Origin: Saturnia japonica
Lineage: Eukaryota > Arthropoda > Insecta > Lepidoptera > Saturniidae
DNA: 64,000 bases
Reading direction: 5' to 3'
Assembly (NCBI GenBank): GCA_033032175.1
Contig: CM065318.1
Span: 6,138,001 to 6,202,000 of the forward strand
Below the pieces are notes generated by a model. The model did not search any database and was not told where the DNA came from. It worked only from the letters and a program-made list of their open reading frames with translations. This document shows positions 12,153 through 24,500 of the stretch, piece after piece; position 1 is the stretch's first letter; every line of letters starts with the position of its first letter. The position numbers and the translations under genes are program-made.

Positions 12153-12347
12153 TCACTTAGCAGTCTTACCACTCGACTCACTGCGAGTCTTCAACTGTGG
12201 TTTTGCAGGACTCATCGATTTTTGTTGATCTGCTGAATTAGAGTTTAATAAAATATGATTACCTGTTGGGTTATTTTGATGATCAGAATCTGGCTTCAAA
12301 ATACCAAAATCAGTACATGTGATTTCTAGTCTGTAAGTTTTAGCCAA
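12153..12347 (-). other. Unassigned minus-strand frame, possible lone exon
   Basis: A 64-codon frame with good residue variety (LEITCTDFGILKPDSD, then a Ser/Lys/Pro-rich part) ends at a perfect donor, gctaa/GTGAGT. On its other side, ctatag/attggct could serve as acceptor. I find no partner exon in phase on either side. It could be an orphan exon of a lost gene or part of a retroelement ORF, since BEL/Pao debris lies nearby. Confidence 0.25.
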
Positions 12348-12589
12348 TCTATAGATCGTTTTTACTACATATAGGTTCTAGTAAAATGTACTATAATATA
12401 TTATCTATGTTATTAGTTTTAGTTTTAGAATTAATAAGAGATGTCAGAAAAGCAAGTATAACAAGAAAATGTATGTACTATAATTTTAGAGAGATCCAAT
12501 AAATAGTGTTGAAGATGAACCAAGAAGTGAATTATTATAATTTACTACAACTGCGCTACACTTAGCTTACTGCCACATATTTTAATTGT

Positions 12590-12805
12590 GAAGGCACATA
12601 ATTATGTAGCGCACTTCAGCGCAGCAAAACGGATACGGAAAGGCGCCCGCGCCGTGCCGCGCTGGGCCACTGCCCCGGTTTATCAACTCATTCGTTTCTC
12701 TAATTCGCTTGCCTCACGTATCATTTATGTGCCGCGCCGGTGCAGTAAGCTACCCTTGATTTATTAAGTTGGCGCAAGGAACTTTGCTGAGTTACCCATG
12801 TCTAA
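12590..12805. repeat. GC-rich repeat, related to 26255-26325
   Basis: The block carries ctgcaccgg-like, gcgccaac-like and gttacccatgtcta motifs. In reverse complement these recur in the same order at 26264-26320 (tagacatgggtaac, gcgccaact, ctgcaccgg). The G+C content contrasts with the flanks. The family is unknown. Confidence 0.4.
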
Positions 12806-14399
12806 AAGAAGAAGAAGAAAAAATGAGGAAATGGCATCGACTTTACATAAATAACATTTTTTTTCTGACTATACTGTTAGCCTTAGGGCCCCTATCCGTA
12901 AACTGAGCCGCAGATGGCTTTTACAGCTTCGCCGGACTTGGCCACATAAATTATATCTTAACATGAATTATTATAATGATAATACGTTTCATTGGGCTGC
13001 AAGGACTTAGATACCTTTGCCTTTTCCTTTAACGAAAACTATACCAAAAAACTGATAATGACAGCTAATCGTAAATGTCAAGACATGACACTTGATACAG
13101 GGTTGTCAACTTGTGGGGAATTAACCAAATTTTAAGGAATTTTGATTCCATTGTTAATTTTGTGGGGATTGGCGACATGTGAGGAATTCCACAATTTAAC
13201 ATCATGAAGTTATACTTCTTCTTTTGCCGGGTTTGTTTGTTGTTTGACTGTTTAAAATAGAGATTAAATCATATTGTTGACGGAATATATTTTTTGCAGT
13301 TATTATTGTTTTTATTGGGCCAAAGAAGTATAATTTCTTATGTCCATGTATAAGTACACATAAATTAAATACATAAAATACATATTTATAAACTGTCGAT
13401 TGTTGAAATGTTGGTAGTTTGACTATAGCTCGATATTTAAACCTTATGATGAACGAAAAGGCACTAAAAATATCGCATAAAGCTAATTTATATTGTGTAG
13501 CCGAAAGTTACTAACTAGAGCTTAAAAGTGTTTAATAATGAAAACAGCGAGGTCCCCAAATTTAAAAAGCGCCATTTGCTTGTTATTGCATTTGCTGTCT
13601 TGCCATTTGGAATTGGAAACGTATCCGTTAAAATGCTTTGTTGCTTCATACTAGCGATGATGGCTGATTGTCGATGATGAGTTAGTGGTAACGTGTTCAA
13701 ACACTGTATCGATCATTGAAATAAAACTTCTTTGAATTTAGGTCATACATAAAAATGCCCAATATTGCGATGAAAGAATTTTAAGACACGAATACATTAT
13801 GCACTATACAAGCACTAATTTTAAGGGCCGTTTAAAAGAAACTTTGAGAGGTTCACATTTCTAATTTCAATAGTTTCATTACTTTTTTGTGTAGCTCCAC
13901 TTAATTACTTTATTACACCTCTATCGGCCTATCCATTGCCCACTCTGAGAACCTTCTACACACAGTGCCATAAATTAAAGAAAAAAAGTGAACTTTTATA
14001 AAGTAATAAAAACAAATAAATATGTCATAAGCATAAGTAATGTAACCTTCATTAATAACACTTAAAAGAATATTCTTTAAAACCTCTTTTTAAAAATCCT
14101 CTAAATCAATGAGGATCGAAATATTGATCATTCGTACTGTACATACAAAACTGCTTGTTACACAGCTCGTCCAGTTCGAACACAGTCGCGAACATCAGGA
14201 ATTGCATTAACGATGTTTGTATTGTATCTCATTTTAGCTGTAGATGTGTGCTTGTCTCTTTTTAACTTTACTCTTTCATTTCACCGCATTTCAAATCACA
14301 AAGGTAGTCTTTAGTAAGTTTTCATATCAAAAACAACAAAAACGCTTAAGGAAGGTGGTTTCTTGTGGATCGGAAATAAAACATGTTTTTTATAGTTAT
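12806..14399. other. AT-rich intergenic DNA
   Basis: A 61-codon minus frame at 13515-13700 has no supporting splice sites or recognisable motif. Nothing else is supported. Confidence 0.4.
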
Positions 14400-15240
14400 G
14401 TAATATGTGTTCAGATAATGGAACTGCCAATCTGCTACAACAACTAAATTGGCAGGAAATTGATGAATCTCTTGACTGCAATAAGATCCAATGGAAGTTC
14501 AACGTAGCAAAAGCTACGTGGTGGGGAGGATGGTGGGAACGTTTGATTAAACTAGTTAAAGATATGCTACGCAGATTCTAGGGAAAGCATCAGTAGACTG
14601 GATCGAGCTTTCAACAGTGTTATGTGACTGTGAAAATGTAATCAACAACAGACCTCTCACATGTGTAGAGATGCGAGATGTAAAACCACTCACACCCATG
14701 CTATTTTTACAAAGCCTACCAACAGGTGCAACACCAGACCTCAATAAGATTGATCAGGAAAACATACAGATTCGTTATAGGTATTTACAACAACTACGTG
14801 AAGATTTTAGAAAAAGATTCAAGAACGAATATCTATCACTCGTGATAAGTAAAGGAAAAGAGAATAGAAAAGAACCGAAAATAGGATAATTAGTAACAAT
14901 AAAATCAGAAGGAAACATATTGCATTGGCCTTTAGGAATAGTTAGAGAAACATATACAGGGAAAGACGGTTTTAACCGAGTAGCAAGGGTTCAAACTGCA
15001 TCAGGAATAAAGGTAAGGCCTTATCAAAGATTATATCCACTTGAACTTTCTGTAGTATCTTCGGATTGGCTAGACCACATACCTTTATCCAGCACTACTG
15101 GTCCGCCACAAACAGGTAATCAACAGAACTCTACAGTACCTGTTCCTTTAGCTACAATTACAAGGTCTGGGCGTAAAATAAAAATACCATATTTAAAGGG
15201 ATGTCATGAAAAGTATAGGATAAAAAATATAGACACGTAG
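14400..15240 (+). pseudogene. Decayed BEL/Pao retrotransposon: integrase end plus DUF5641-type C-terminus
   Basis: The frame starts in the integrase core at CSDNGTANLL and continues to the WWGGWWERLIKLVK signature, the second half of the DDE core in BEL/Pao integrases. It then runs into NNRPLT and the typical C-terminal domain (HWPLGIV, then RVARVQTASG and RPYQRLYPLE). The copy is dead: a one-base loss near 14575 shifts the frame, an in-frame TAA interrupts at 14887, and everything upstream of the core (gag, protease, RT, RNase H) is missing. I see no complete LTR. Confidence 0.8.
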
Positions 15241-15828
15241 ACACTAGAAATTAAGAGAGAAATCCAATAAATAATTGTGTTTGAAGACGTACATAGACGT
15301 ATTATTTATTACACGGTTCCCTAACTTTCCAAGTATACGTAACTTTTTCGTGAGGAACAGTGCGTACTTTTTTTATTAAGGGTCGTTAAAAATATTAGAA
15401 TGCCTGTTATTTTTCATTATCATTTTAAATTTATGCATTAAATTTTAAGTAGTGCATGTAGAAACCTAGTAACGACTAAAATTTTTTATTACAATTTATT
15501 TTTATTGGAGTTAAATTTGTCTTTTAGAAAATTATATGTGGAATTTATATATTGGACATGACAACGATGCTTGACAGCAACATATCTATTTGCTGTCAAA
15601 ATTCTTGTATTTTTTAATTTTTATAAGTTGTACAACAGCTGTTCTTTATTATTTTTATCAATAAATATGCAATAAGCGAATCAACCAGGAAGATTTTAAT
15701 TTATAGTTGAGGTCATGGTAGATATTTATAGTATTACGTTTATTTATGAAAATGAAACAAAGGTATGTGTAGAGCATAATCATAAAATTAGCCAGTAACT
15801 TTTGTTTACGTGTAACAAAGTGTCTATT
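15241..15828. other. Intergenic DNA, possible LTR remnant at its left edge
   Basis: At 15255-15290, gagagaaatccaataaata followed by a tgaaga motif resembles 12490-12520 (gagagatccaataaatagtg...gaaga). This may be a scrap of the 3' LTR of the BEL/Pao element. The rest is AT-rich and carries the 5' flank of the LysM gene; no TATA box or initiator is evident. Confidence 0.35.
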
Positions 15829-16017
15829 ATGAACAGGACGCGTCTAATGCACGGAGATGATATGAATGCGCACAATATGTTGAATAATAAAAAAGACGAC
15901 GATGACTCTAACAATGAAATTCAGTTATATAAAATAAAACCACAAGATCATTTCATAGAAGCACAGGTTCGAGAGGGCGACACGTTACAAGCCATAGCTC
16001 TAAGATTCTATTGCTCT
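15829..16017 (+). CDS. LYSMD exon 1
   Basis: The exon holds the ATG start and 63 codons, ending in the middle of the LysM domain (ALRFYCS). The donor is GTAAGT at 16018. Confidence 0.9.
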
Positions 16018-18965
16018 GTAAGTATATGTTAAAAACCAATTTAATAAAAAAAATTACTATTTTCGTAGTAATTTTAGAACATCTATCTTTACAGAAGTCA
16101 TGTAGAGTTTATTGACATAATACATTTCATGTATTAAACTTTGTATCTGCTTATCAAATATCACTTGTTATCTTATCATTGATCAATATCAAGTTTGTTC
16201 TGTAATTGCAGTTTTCTTGTTTAAAATTGTTGATTGTTCATTATTTTAGTGTATATCAATATTGATGACAAAGTATTCCACTGTTCTCCATGAATGATAA
16301 CACTCCTATACACTAGGGTTTTGTGGGTTGATTAAATGGCACATTGTTACTATAATCTCCATTCTATAAAAATACTGTTCTTTGCATTATTTAAACAACA
16401 TTCTAACCTTCCAGAAGGTAAATGTTTTATAACTATTAGGTATCCTTATTTATTACTAGCAATCTGCAACATTGTTCATGTGAATTACAAATAAAATATC
16501 ACTTGGGGATAATGTAGTTTTTTATTAGTGGAAGATTTATTGAATCGGATCAGTCATTCAGAAGATTATCTATTAAAAACTTTACCTTTTTATGATAATA
16601 GTAAAATAGAACAAGGATCTACCTGAATTATGGTTTTATTTTAATTTTAGCTGCTTGTAATGTCAATGCTTGTAAATGTTAGTACTATTCTTATGGAGAT
16701 ATTATGTGCTTAACCAGGAAAAAGTTCATTGTTTTGACAAAGAGCATAAGCTATTTAACATAGCTGATTTAATTTAGTTAGATCTGTCAAGCAATCTTAA
16801 CATGCACATATATTTGAAGTTTGAAACTTGAATTTCATAATTAACTGCCCATCAAATTATTTTATTTATTTCAACTTTATTGTACACTGTTAATTACAGA
16901 TTTAAACGAACATTAAAATTATGTGATTAGTACTAAGGGTGGCCTCTTGCCGATTTCTGTAAGCAATCTTTGCTGGGCAATGTTTGGATGGATATGTTTT
17001 ACAGTGAAAATCAGAGATAGTATGGGTTGAATGAGAACAACATAATATAAACAATTAGATACGTCATAAACTTTAGCACAAATGATATATTATGGATAGG
17101 ATAACAAAAGAAATATATTATAATAAAGACATTTTTATTATTTGTAAATTTGATAGAAGTAAAATATAATATAATTACATAAGGATGTGTTAATGCTATT
17201 GTAGATTTATTGTTGTTTATTTATGTATATATGAAAATGCTAAGTGAGTTGTATAGTTATAAATATATAGGTAAATCAGCATTCCAACAAAATTGTATGT
17301 CATATTATAAAACTTAAAAAATCTTTGCATGATCATATTTGTACCTTGACAGAAAAGGAAAATCTTTGTAAACATATTTATATTATTATGTTGTTCATAC
17401 CAAACAGTTAAAGAAAATGCCACAAGTTAGAGTTAGCATTTTTGTCACCTAGACAATTTTTTTTTTATATTTTCAAATGAGTGTTGAAAGTTTTTTATAC
17501 ATTACTGCACATTTTACCTGCATTAACATACAAAAATACGAACATGAGATTGTATATCCCTGCTAAAGAAATTTGTTTTAAAAACAGGAAAATAAAATAA
17601 TAATAGTGTCAATTTTGTCACTAATTTTTGATCTCCCTTAGATGAACTGGTCTTTGTTTGTTTCATTGTTGAAAGAAAAATAAATCCTTTGGGTATTTTC
17701 AAGCAACAAGTCTTGATAGCTCAGTGATTTTGCTCTTGTTTCAATAGATGTGGATTCGAATAATAAAATTTGCCAGAGCTGTTGATGATTTGATGGTGTG
17801 GGGCGGGCAACTTTATACTGATGGCATTGGTAGCTACCACCATCAACTTAAAAATTTATTTTATTAATCCATTTCAAACTGCAAAAGTTAAAGTTGGAAT
17901 ACAGATAGAGTAACTTGTTGCATGTGTAGATATTAAGAGTACTTGGGAACATTAATAGTATATGCGATGGGTCCTGGGTATAAGGACCAAAGTTCAAAAT
18001 CATAACTTTACAGTACCGATTTTCAGACAACATTTTGACCATTGTACATTTAAAAATTTACTTCATACACTGTTCTACTGCAATGAAGAATAGTTATATA
18101 GAAATATTCTTCCCTAAAAGACCCAACGCATCTGTGAGCCCTCTGGTGTTGCGGATGTTTGTGGGCGGTGGTGATCACTTTACATCAGGTGCACCAACTG
18201 CCCGTTTGCCCCTTTTTATCATAAAAAAATATGGTGAGAGAATGTATTTCCTTAAAAAAGACGAAATTGTTAATTTGGCCCCTTTATGCATATTATATTA
18301 TATTATTATTATACATAGGACCCATCAAATATTGTATTATTTGATATCACATATCAGTTATATTTGGTTACAGATATTAAGTATTTCATGGAAACGTTTT
18401 GTTTTTCCAGATTTCGGAATTAAAACGAATCAACCATATACATAAAGACAATGAAATATTTGCAAGACGAACAATCAAAGTACCAGTGACACCCTATTCA
18501 GTTTTGACAGAACTCATTCCTGTCCATCATCCTGAACCGACGCCATCAACTTCTAGCCAGAAATTAAATTCATTACAGGAATTATTGCAAAATAACGACA
18601 AAACAGCAGAACCAGACAAAATAATTTCCAAGCCAGAAGAGACTGAACATTCTGTAGATTGTAATGCAGTTGTTATGAATAGTACATTAGCACCTTCAGT
18701 ACTTCCTTATACAGATGTGGAACCGGCAGAACAGGTCACAGAAGATACCCATTTGTTACCAAATAATCCGAAAATATCAGTTGAAGCAGTGGTTGTGAAA
18801 GAATTGACGTCGCATGGTGCCGATTTTGGACTGAAATGGTTTCATTTAGTATGTTTTATGCTAATACTCGGAGTAGTGGTACCTCTAGTTTACATTATGT
18901 TTTATCTTGATAAACATGAACATCCAGACTTAACTGATCAGCCAATAAAACACTCAACTCGATAA
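15829..18965 (+). CDS. LysM domain membrane protein, LYSMD3/LYSMD4-like
   Basis: Two exons, 15829-16017 and 18411-18965, join in phase 0 to give 247 residues. Residues 1-40 are hydrophilic and acidic (DDDDSNN). A LysM domain covers about 45-89 (VREGDTLQAIALRF, then ISELKRINHI and IFARRTIKVP) and is split by the intron after YCS. A long polar linker follows. One membrane segment lies at about 206-229 (WFHLVCFMLILGVVVPLVYI...), then an 18-residue tail. A LysM domain far from a single C-terminal membrane span is the layout of animal LYSMD3/4. Human LYSMD3 is described as a chitin-binding receptor; the role here is inferred. I chose the ATG at 15829 because it is the first in frame and precedes a plausible N-terminus. 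There is no signal peptide. Confidence 0.9.
16018..18410 (+). other. LYSMD intron (2.4 kb) with SINE-like repeats
   Basis: The intron runs from GTAAGT to tttttccag. It contains a tRNA-like head at about 17712-17760 (gatagctcagtga as box A, ggattcgaat as decayed box B), a caccatcaactt motif at about 17838, and the gatcactttacatcaggt tail typical of lepidopteran SINEs at about 18170-18215. A further common repeat fragment (ggtggcctcttgccgatttc) lies at about 16938. There is no coding content. Confidence 0.6.
18411..18965 (+). CDS. LYSMD exon 2 (rest of LysM, linker, membrane segment)
   Basis: The acceptor is tttttccag at 18402-18410. The exon has 184 codons and a TAA at 18963-18965. It starts with ISELKRINHIHKDNEIF, the second LysM helix. 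Confidence 0.92.
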   Translation: MSELKRINHIHKDNEIFARRTIKVPVTPYSVLTELIPVHHPEPTPSTSSQKLNSLQELLQNNDKTAEPDKIISKPEETEHSVDCNAVVMNSTLAPSVLPYTDVEPAEQVTEDTHLLPNNPKISVEAVVVKELTSHGADFGLKWFHLVCFMLILGVVVPLVYIMFYLDKHEHPDLTDQPIKHSTR

Positions 18966-19206
18966 TCAAACGATATTAACACTAATGGGAAGCTTTAAGT
19001 TATGATGACTCATAAATAATTTATAAGTCAGTTTAATATTGTGGACTGAATGTGATTCTTGTAATAAATGTTAATATTTTTTACGATTTTTGTATTTTAA
19101 TTAATAGTATATGTTAATTAATTGTACTGTTCTGGTAAATCATAATTTATATCGAATGTTCTAGAACTGTGAACACTATAGCAAATGCACTATGTTGTGA
19201 AATAAA
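18966..19206 (+). terminator. LYSMD 3' UTR with poly(A) signals
   Basis: AATAAA hexamers occur at 19063-19068 and 19201-19206, about 100 and 240 nt after the stop. Confidence 0.55.
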
Positions 19207-21041
19207 ATTATTATTGAAGCCGAGACTAAAAACAGATAATGGAACCAATCTAGTATTAGTGAGTAAATTCAGAGCTAAAACGAACGAAAGAAAGGTGTGA
19301 GCCCGGGACCGCCGCCTACAATCTCGCCGCTTTAAATGGAGTCTGAAGAAATATAATTTAGTTATTTAGGAAGTATAATTAAATCTCAGTTAGCAAGCAT
19401 CTTGTAAATCATTTTTCACAAATCTATTTCGGCAGCATTTGTTAGTGAGCGTTCAGTACACCTACTGAATCTGTGGCGTCCATATGTATTTACTGAACCG
19501 GTAAAAGAAATACTTCTTAGGCAAGTAAAGCATACATTTTGTTTTTTATACAAAATTGGTTTTCTTCAAGCCTCTTGCGCCACCAAAGTGTCATATATAA
19601 TTTATGTTGTCCACGTGAAATTTAAATTTTACTCCACTGAGTTGACTATAAAGATTAAAATATGAACTGCTTTAATGTTCTAAGACGCTTATATGATACA
19701 ATAATATACTTTCATAAAAACTGAGTTTATTTAAAAAAAATAGAATATTTTGTTCAGCTAGATTCCAGCGTCCCAGCAGGTTTAGTAATTTGTCCCGGTT
19801 ATTTATCCGTGTAACGCAGAGACTCACGGAGTTACTTTGTGTACAAATTTTTGTGTATTTGTTTCATTTTTGTCATAGGGTTCTTGACAAACCCCGAATG
19901 TAATTTTTTATTATCATAGAAAATTATATTTTTTTTTGCATTGTGTTCAATGTTGAAATTTCGAGAATCTTCAATCCACAGAGTATATTGATTCAATTTA
20001 TCATTCCCTCCAAACTTAAACTAGATCGGCGGCTGTTCAAACTCCCGTCCCGGTTTAGAGCATTATTATGGTAAGCCTAGGTATAACCCGATTCGCAAGT
20101 ATATACAATATGTATTTAAAACCCCGTCGAATCCGAAAAGGGTATATAGGTACCCCAATGACATAACAAAAAAAAAACAATTTTATGTAAAAAAATGTTG
20201 CGATTTAAAATAAACATATTTAGTTGTAGTTTCCCTAAAATTTAGCAAATTTTTAAAAAGTGATAACACCGTTGCTATTCCCGGCGGCGCGGCAGCGGTA
20301 CGTTTGATCGTATGGCGGTACCCTGCGCCGCACCGCCTGTATTGCCATGTAAGTTTCCTCATTTAACTATTTTTATTTTTTAGGGGTAATTTTTTTTACT
20401 TATATCAGATAGATAACATAAACAGAATATAATCTCCATATAGTAATAAAACCTTCACGGATCCGATGGGGTTTTTAATACATATTGTTTAACATTATTT
20501 GCTATATAAATGTGACTCCGTTATCATAACAAAATTATAGGGATGAAAAAATATATAAGACTCTCTACCAAGAGTTGGCTCTCACATTCAACAGAAACCT
20601 GCCCACACCAAAAGTATTGTTAAATCGTTATTTAAATCAAAAATACTTTATTTAATTTAGTACCTAATAATATACTTACGAAATTTAAAACACTACCACC
20701 GGTTTGGAAAACATCGCAGTCATTGAAAAGAACCATGATCACATTTTTTTACTATTAAAATATAAGTAAATTTTATTTTAGTCGAAGGACAGGGGGAGTC
20801 ACTTCCATACATACATCCTATTAACCTTTCGACAGTGAAACTGGCTCTCCCTCCCATGCTTATGCCTATTAGCTCATTAATGTGCTTATATTATGGGAAT
20901 TGTATTAATTTAAATGACAGATAAGTAATAATGAAATAGATCGACTAATTTATAAGGCATTCTCAATTAGATTTTTTAATTTTCCTTCATTTTTTATTGG
21001 ATAGGTATGAGTAATCAAAATATATATACCAAAGAATAAAG
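19207..21041. other. Intergenic region between convergent LYSMD and hnRNP K genes
   Basis: Apart from the inverted-repeat element at 20105-20489 I see only AT-rich DNA with no coding signal. Confidence 0.5.
20105..20489. mobile_element. Inverted-repeat element (MITE-like), 385 bp
   Basis: Imperfect terminal inverted repeats of about 35 bp lie at 20105-20142 and 20451-20489. Both read caatatgtatt, then aaaacccc, then atccg in the outer-to-inner direction. The interior is non-coding and holds a GC-rich segment (20281-20340). No clear target duplication is present, so the superfamily is unknown. Confidence 0.6.
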
Positions 21042-21485
21042 TTTATTTATCTCTCCTATTACTTAAAATATCAATGTAACAAATAAACCAGCAAATTATT
21101 GACACAATCTTAGTAATTCATCTTTCACAATATATAATCCTAGCTTTATGATAAATGCAATTTTACATTTCAGACAAAGTATAACCAGAAATATAAAAAT
21201 GGTAAGAATTTCTTTCTCATTAAAACTTACAATGTAACATTGTTAACAGTGAAACAAAACAGCTTAGACTTAGCAAATTAATGATATAATAATAACAGAT
21301 TGGTATTGATATTTCACTAACACCCATAACTGTGTAATTCGAGAAAATTTTGTATTGGGTACATTTTCTGGTTATATTTCCTGTAAGCATATTTTGCGTG
21401 AGCCTCGTGAAATACACTGTACAAATCTTGTAGTATAAGGTGATCTATGTAAGATAATTAATGTTCAGTTATTATACAACTGGAA
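21042..21485 (-). terminator. bl: hnRNP K 3' UTR with poly(A) signal
   Basis: On the minus strand the first clear AATAAA after the stop is at 21047-21042 (TTTATT on +), giving a UTR of about 440 nt. Longer UTRs are possible. Confidence 0.45.
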
Positions 21486-21528
21486 TCAGAAGTTCCCGCG
21501 ACCGAGGTGTGGGTTGCTCTCGTGCACG
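21486..21528 (-). CDS. bl: hnRNP K exon 9 (C-terminus)
   Basis: One base completes Ser, then [13 protein letters not shown] and TGA. The acceptor is cttttcacag. The SVHE join matches the fly protein's tail after KH3. Confidence 0.88.
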
Positions 21529-24500
21529 CTGTGAAAAGAGATAACAACAATTAAAGCACAAAGTTGTTATAACTCCGTTTTTTAATCCCGTAAAGTAAAT
21601 TAACAACCATTAATGTCAAAATTGATAATCATATTGTCACAATGATAATTCAAGTGTTATAGCAAATTTTAAATACTGAATCTAAAAGGTTTTTTTTATT
21701 CATTAATTCAAATATTTTGTATTATTCAACATCATATTCAGTATCAATAATTTACTATTTTAAATAATTAAGAAACCAAAAAAATGCACATAATATGCAA
21801 ACTACTTTATAAAAAAAACTACAGAAAGGAATGCTTCGTTCCAATGACAATCGCGACTTTTTAAACTTTTACAGCTTTCACCTTTGGAGCCTTCGATATT
21901 TTGTCACATAAATAAAATAAAAACCGGTATAGTATCTCGTACGGTTTACGATTAGAAACTATTGGTGGTCATAACTATTTTTAAAATCTATGTATCAAAA
22001 TAGAAAATGTTATTTTACTGTACGTTATTAAATGATGGGCTATAGTTAACAACGAGAGACAGACGAACTCAAGAAGATGAAGGAAGCGTATCGTCTTGAT
22101 CCCGAAGCGCGCGCCGACGCTTTGTAGGTAGATTAGTGATTCCTTGTTAACGAGTCAAAAACAACAAAATCACTAGTCTTCCATACAACGCGCGGCGACT
22201 GGACGGCACCCGTTGTTAGTTGATGAACACCTAGAAAATGTATGTTAATCACATAGATAAAATATTAGTCACAGTATATGAAATTGATGAAGACGACTAA
22301 GGGGCTGTTCATAAAATACGTTCGCACTTATGGGGGAAAAGGGGTGTTGCTTACTGTGACAAGGGGATCAGAGAGATCTAAGGAAACGTGTCGTTCCCAG
22401 CTCATCAAATAATTTTGCAAATTTTTCTTCAGTTCTTTTCCTAAATTTATTTTTTGTTAAGATAGAAAGTCATTATTCGTTTCATATTTATAAATATATA
22501 AATATTTTTTGGCTTGACTTGATAACTTGTTATATTTACTCATGTTTTGTTATTTGATTTTCGACGTCGGCGCTAGCGTTTCTTTCCGTCACAATCAGTT
22601 TCCTTTCATCTCCAATATTAAAGGAAACCGAAAAATGCAAATTATAGGTATTTCGGTACATCCTTATTGATTTTTTATAATTATATCATGTACGAGGGGG
22701 GAGTGTTCTATAATTCGTGACCCAATATTGATATAGGGAGTCGCAGAAAATGTGACATAGCGTGACGAAGGGGGAGAAGTGGTACGTACTAAAAAGGTAA
22801 AATTTTGCGTAACGTATTTTATGACCGGCCACTAACCTTGACAAATAAATGTTAATACAGAGTGATAAGTATGATGATTCAAGAAATGCACACAAACTAG
22901 CATATTTATATGAGAACAATGTGTACACAACGTAAATATATACCCAGAATATAAATCAGGTCTACAAACAATTAGACGCTTCATTACCTGAGCATCATAA
23001 ATCGACGTCACAAAGCCATAAGACAGATTCTATATATGTAAGCTTTAGTTTTGTTTGTTTGATGCCAAAGCAGGGAACTCTTGAAACATTCTAATGTCAA
23101 AAAAATGCATTATTAGTATCAGGTGATTTGTCAAATGTAAAATCATTGGCCGTCCTCAACCAAATGACGTTAACGATTATATATTTTTTTTTTTTAAAGC
23201 AATTATACATGACAATGCGAATAACATGCCGCATGAAAATTAAATTTATCTAAATTCCGTGAAGTCTCACCTGATATAATTTCTTTATTATTAATACTAA
23301 TTGTAATTTACTTAGACAATGATTAGTAATAACGAGCACTAGCAACATTTAGAATTAAACATAACAACTGGTGTTGTGTGGCGGTTTTTTTCTTGTAAAA
23401 CTATTATATAAAATAACAGAGACACAGATTTACACCACACTACACCATTGCATATTGTTCCTAATTTTCTCAATCTATTATCTAAAAATAATTATTATTA
23501 TGTGTTTTTGCGTCTCAAAATATATAATAGATTATATGGATATTATAATAGCACCTTACTTTTATTAGACTGAAAAAAGGAAGTTCTCAATTTGAATAGA
23601 TTTTTTTTATGGATGTTCAGGCATAACTTCTTTATGTATGAATCGATTTAGGTTATTCTTGGAAAAGGGATATCAAGGGACCACTATTATAATTTCATTG
23701 GAATTGGACCTTCGACTTCGTAAATACACCATTTTTTGTTTAAAATCATCTTGTAACAAACATTCTAAATTCTAAGGATTTCAAAACGGGCTATATGGGC
23801 GCACAAAAATTGATCTTAATTTGCACGTTATTTTTAGATAACAGGTTGAAAAAGTATAACAAGTACATAATATAATTAGTAAATTAATTAAAAAAAATAT
23901 ATAAATAAGAAACGGTTACCTTTGCTGCAGAAGATATTGCGCCATCTGTATACGCTGCGGCGTGCCCGTGATCGTGATGATACGGTCGCTGGAGCCGGGC
24001 AGCGGTTCCGCTATCTCGATACCGGCGCCGCTCTCAGCGCGGATCTTACGTATGCGCGAACCGGCCTTGCCTATTATCGCTCCGGCCAGCTGAAATGTTC
24101 ATTTCATTTATTGCGTTTAAAGTATACTATATGTATTCGAGTGAAACCACACGGTGCGTTGTGGTGTTGAGATGCCTGAGCGGTGATGGGGAGTTGTTTT
24201 ACATAAAAATAAACGCGTGTTATACCATTTCTGTTAGCGACGCATAGGTCTAAGCGTAATGATACGAAAAAAGCAATTGTAAATATAAGTTGTAGGGATG
24301 AATAATTTATACAAACAATCATAGATTTAGTGTTTCTAATGTTTCGAATGTATTACTATAGCGTGTAGGTATATAAGAACAGTATATAAGTTATAAAAAT
24401 ACTTATAATTTAATAGAAATAGTCGCTTGAAGTACTAAAATCATATATCGTCAATAATTCATATTATAAAAAAGTTGTATGTAATGATTTGTGTTATATA

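Noticed and set aside
17705..17765. tRNA gene in the LYSMD intron
   Set aside because: Decayed box B, no cloverleaf, and SINE tail motifs follow downstream.
18035..18445. 136-codon + frame before LYSMD exon 2
   Set aside because: It crosses SINE sequence and the true acceptor; its end is exon 2 in another frame.
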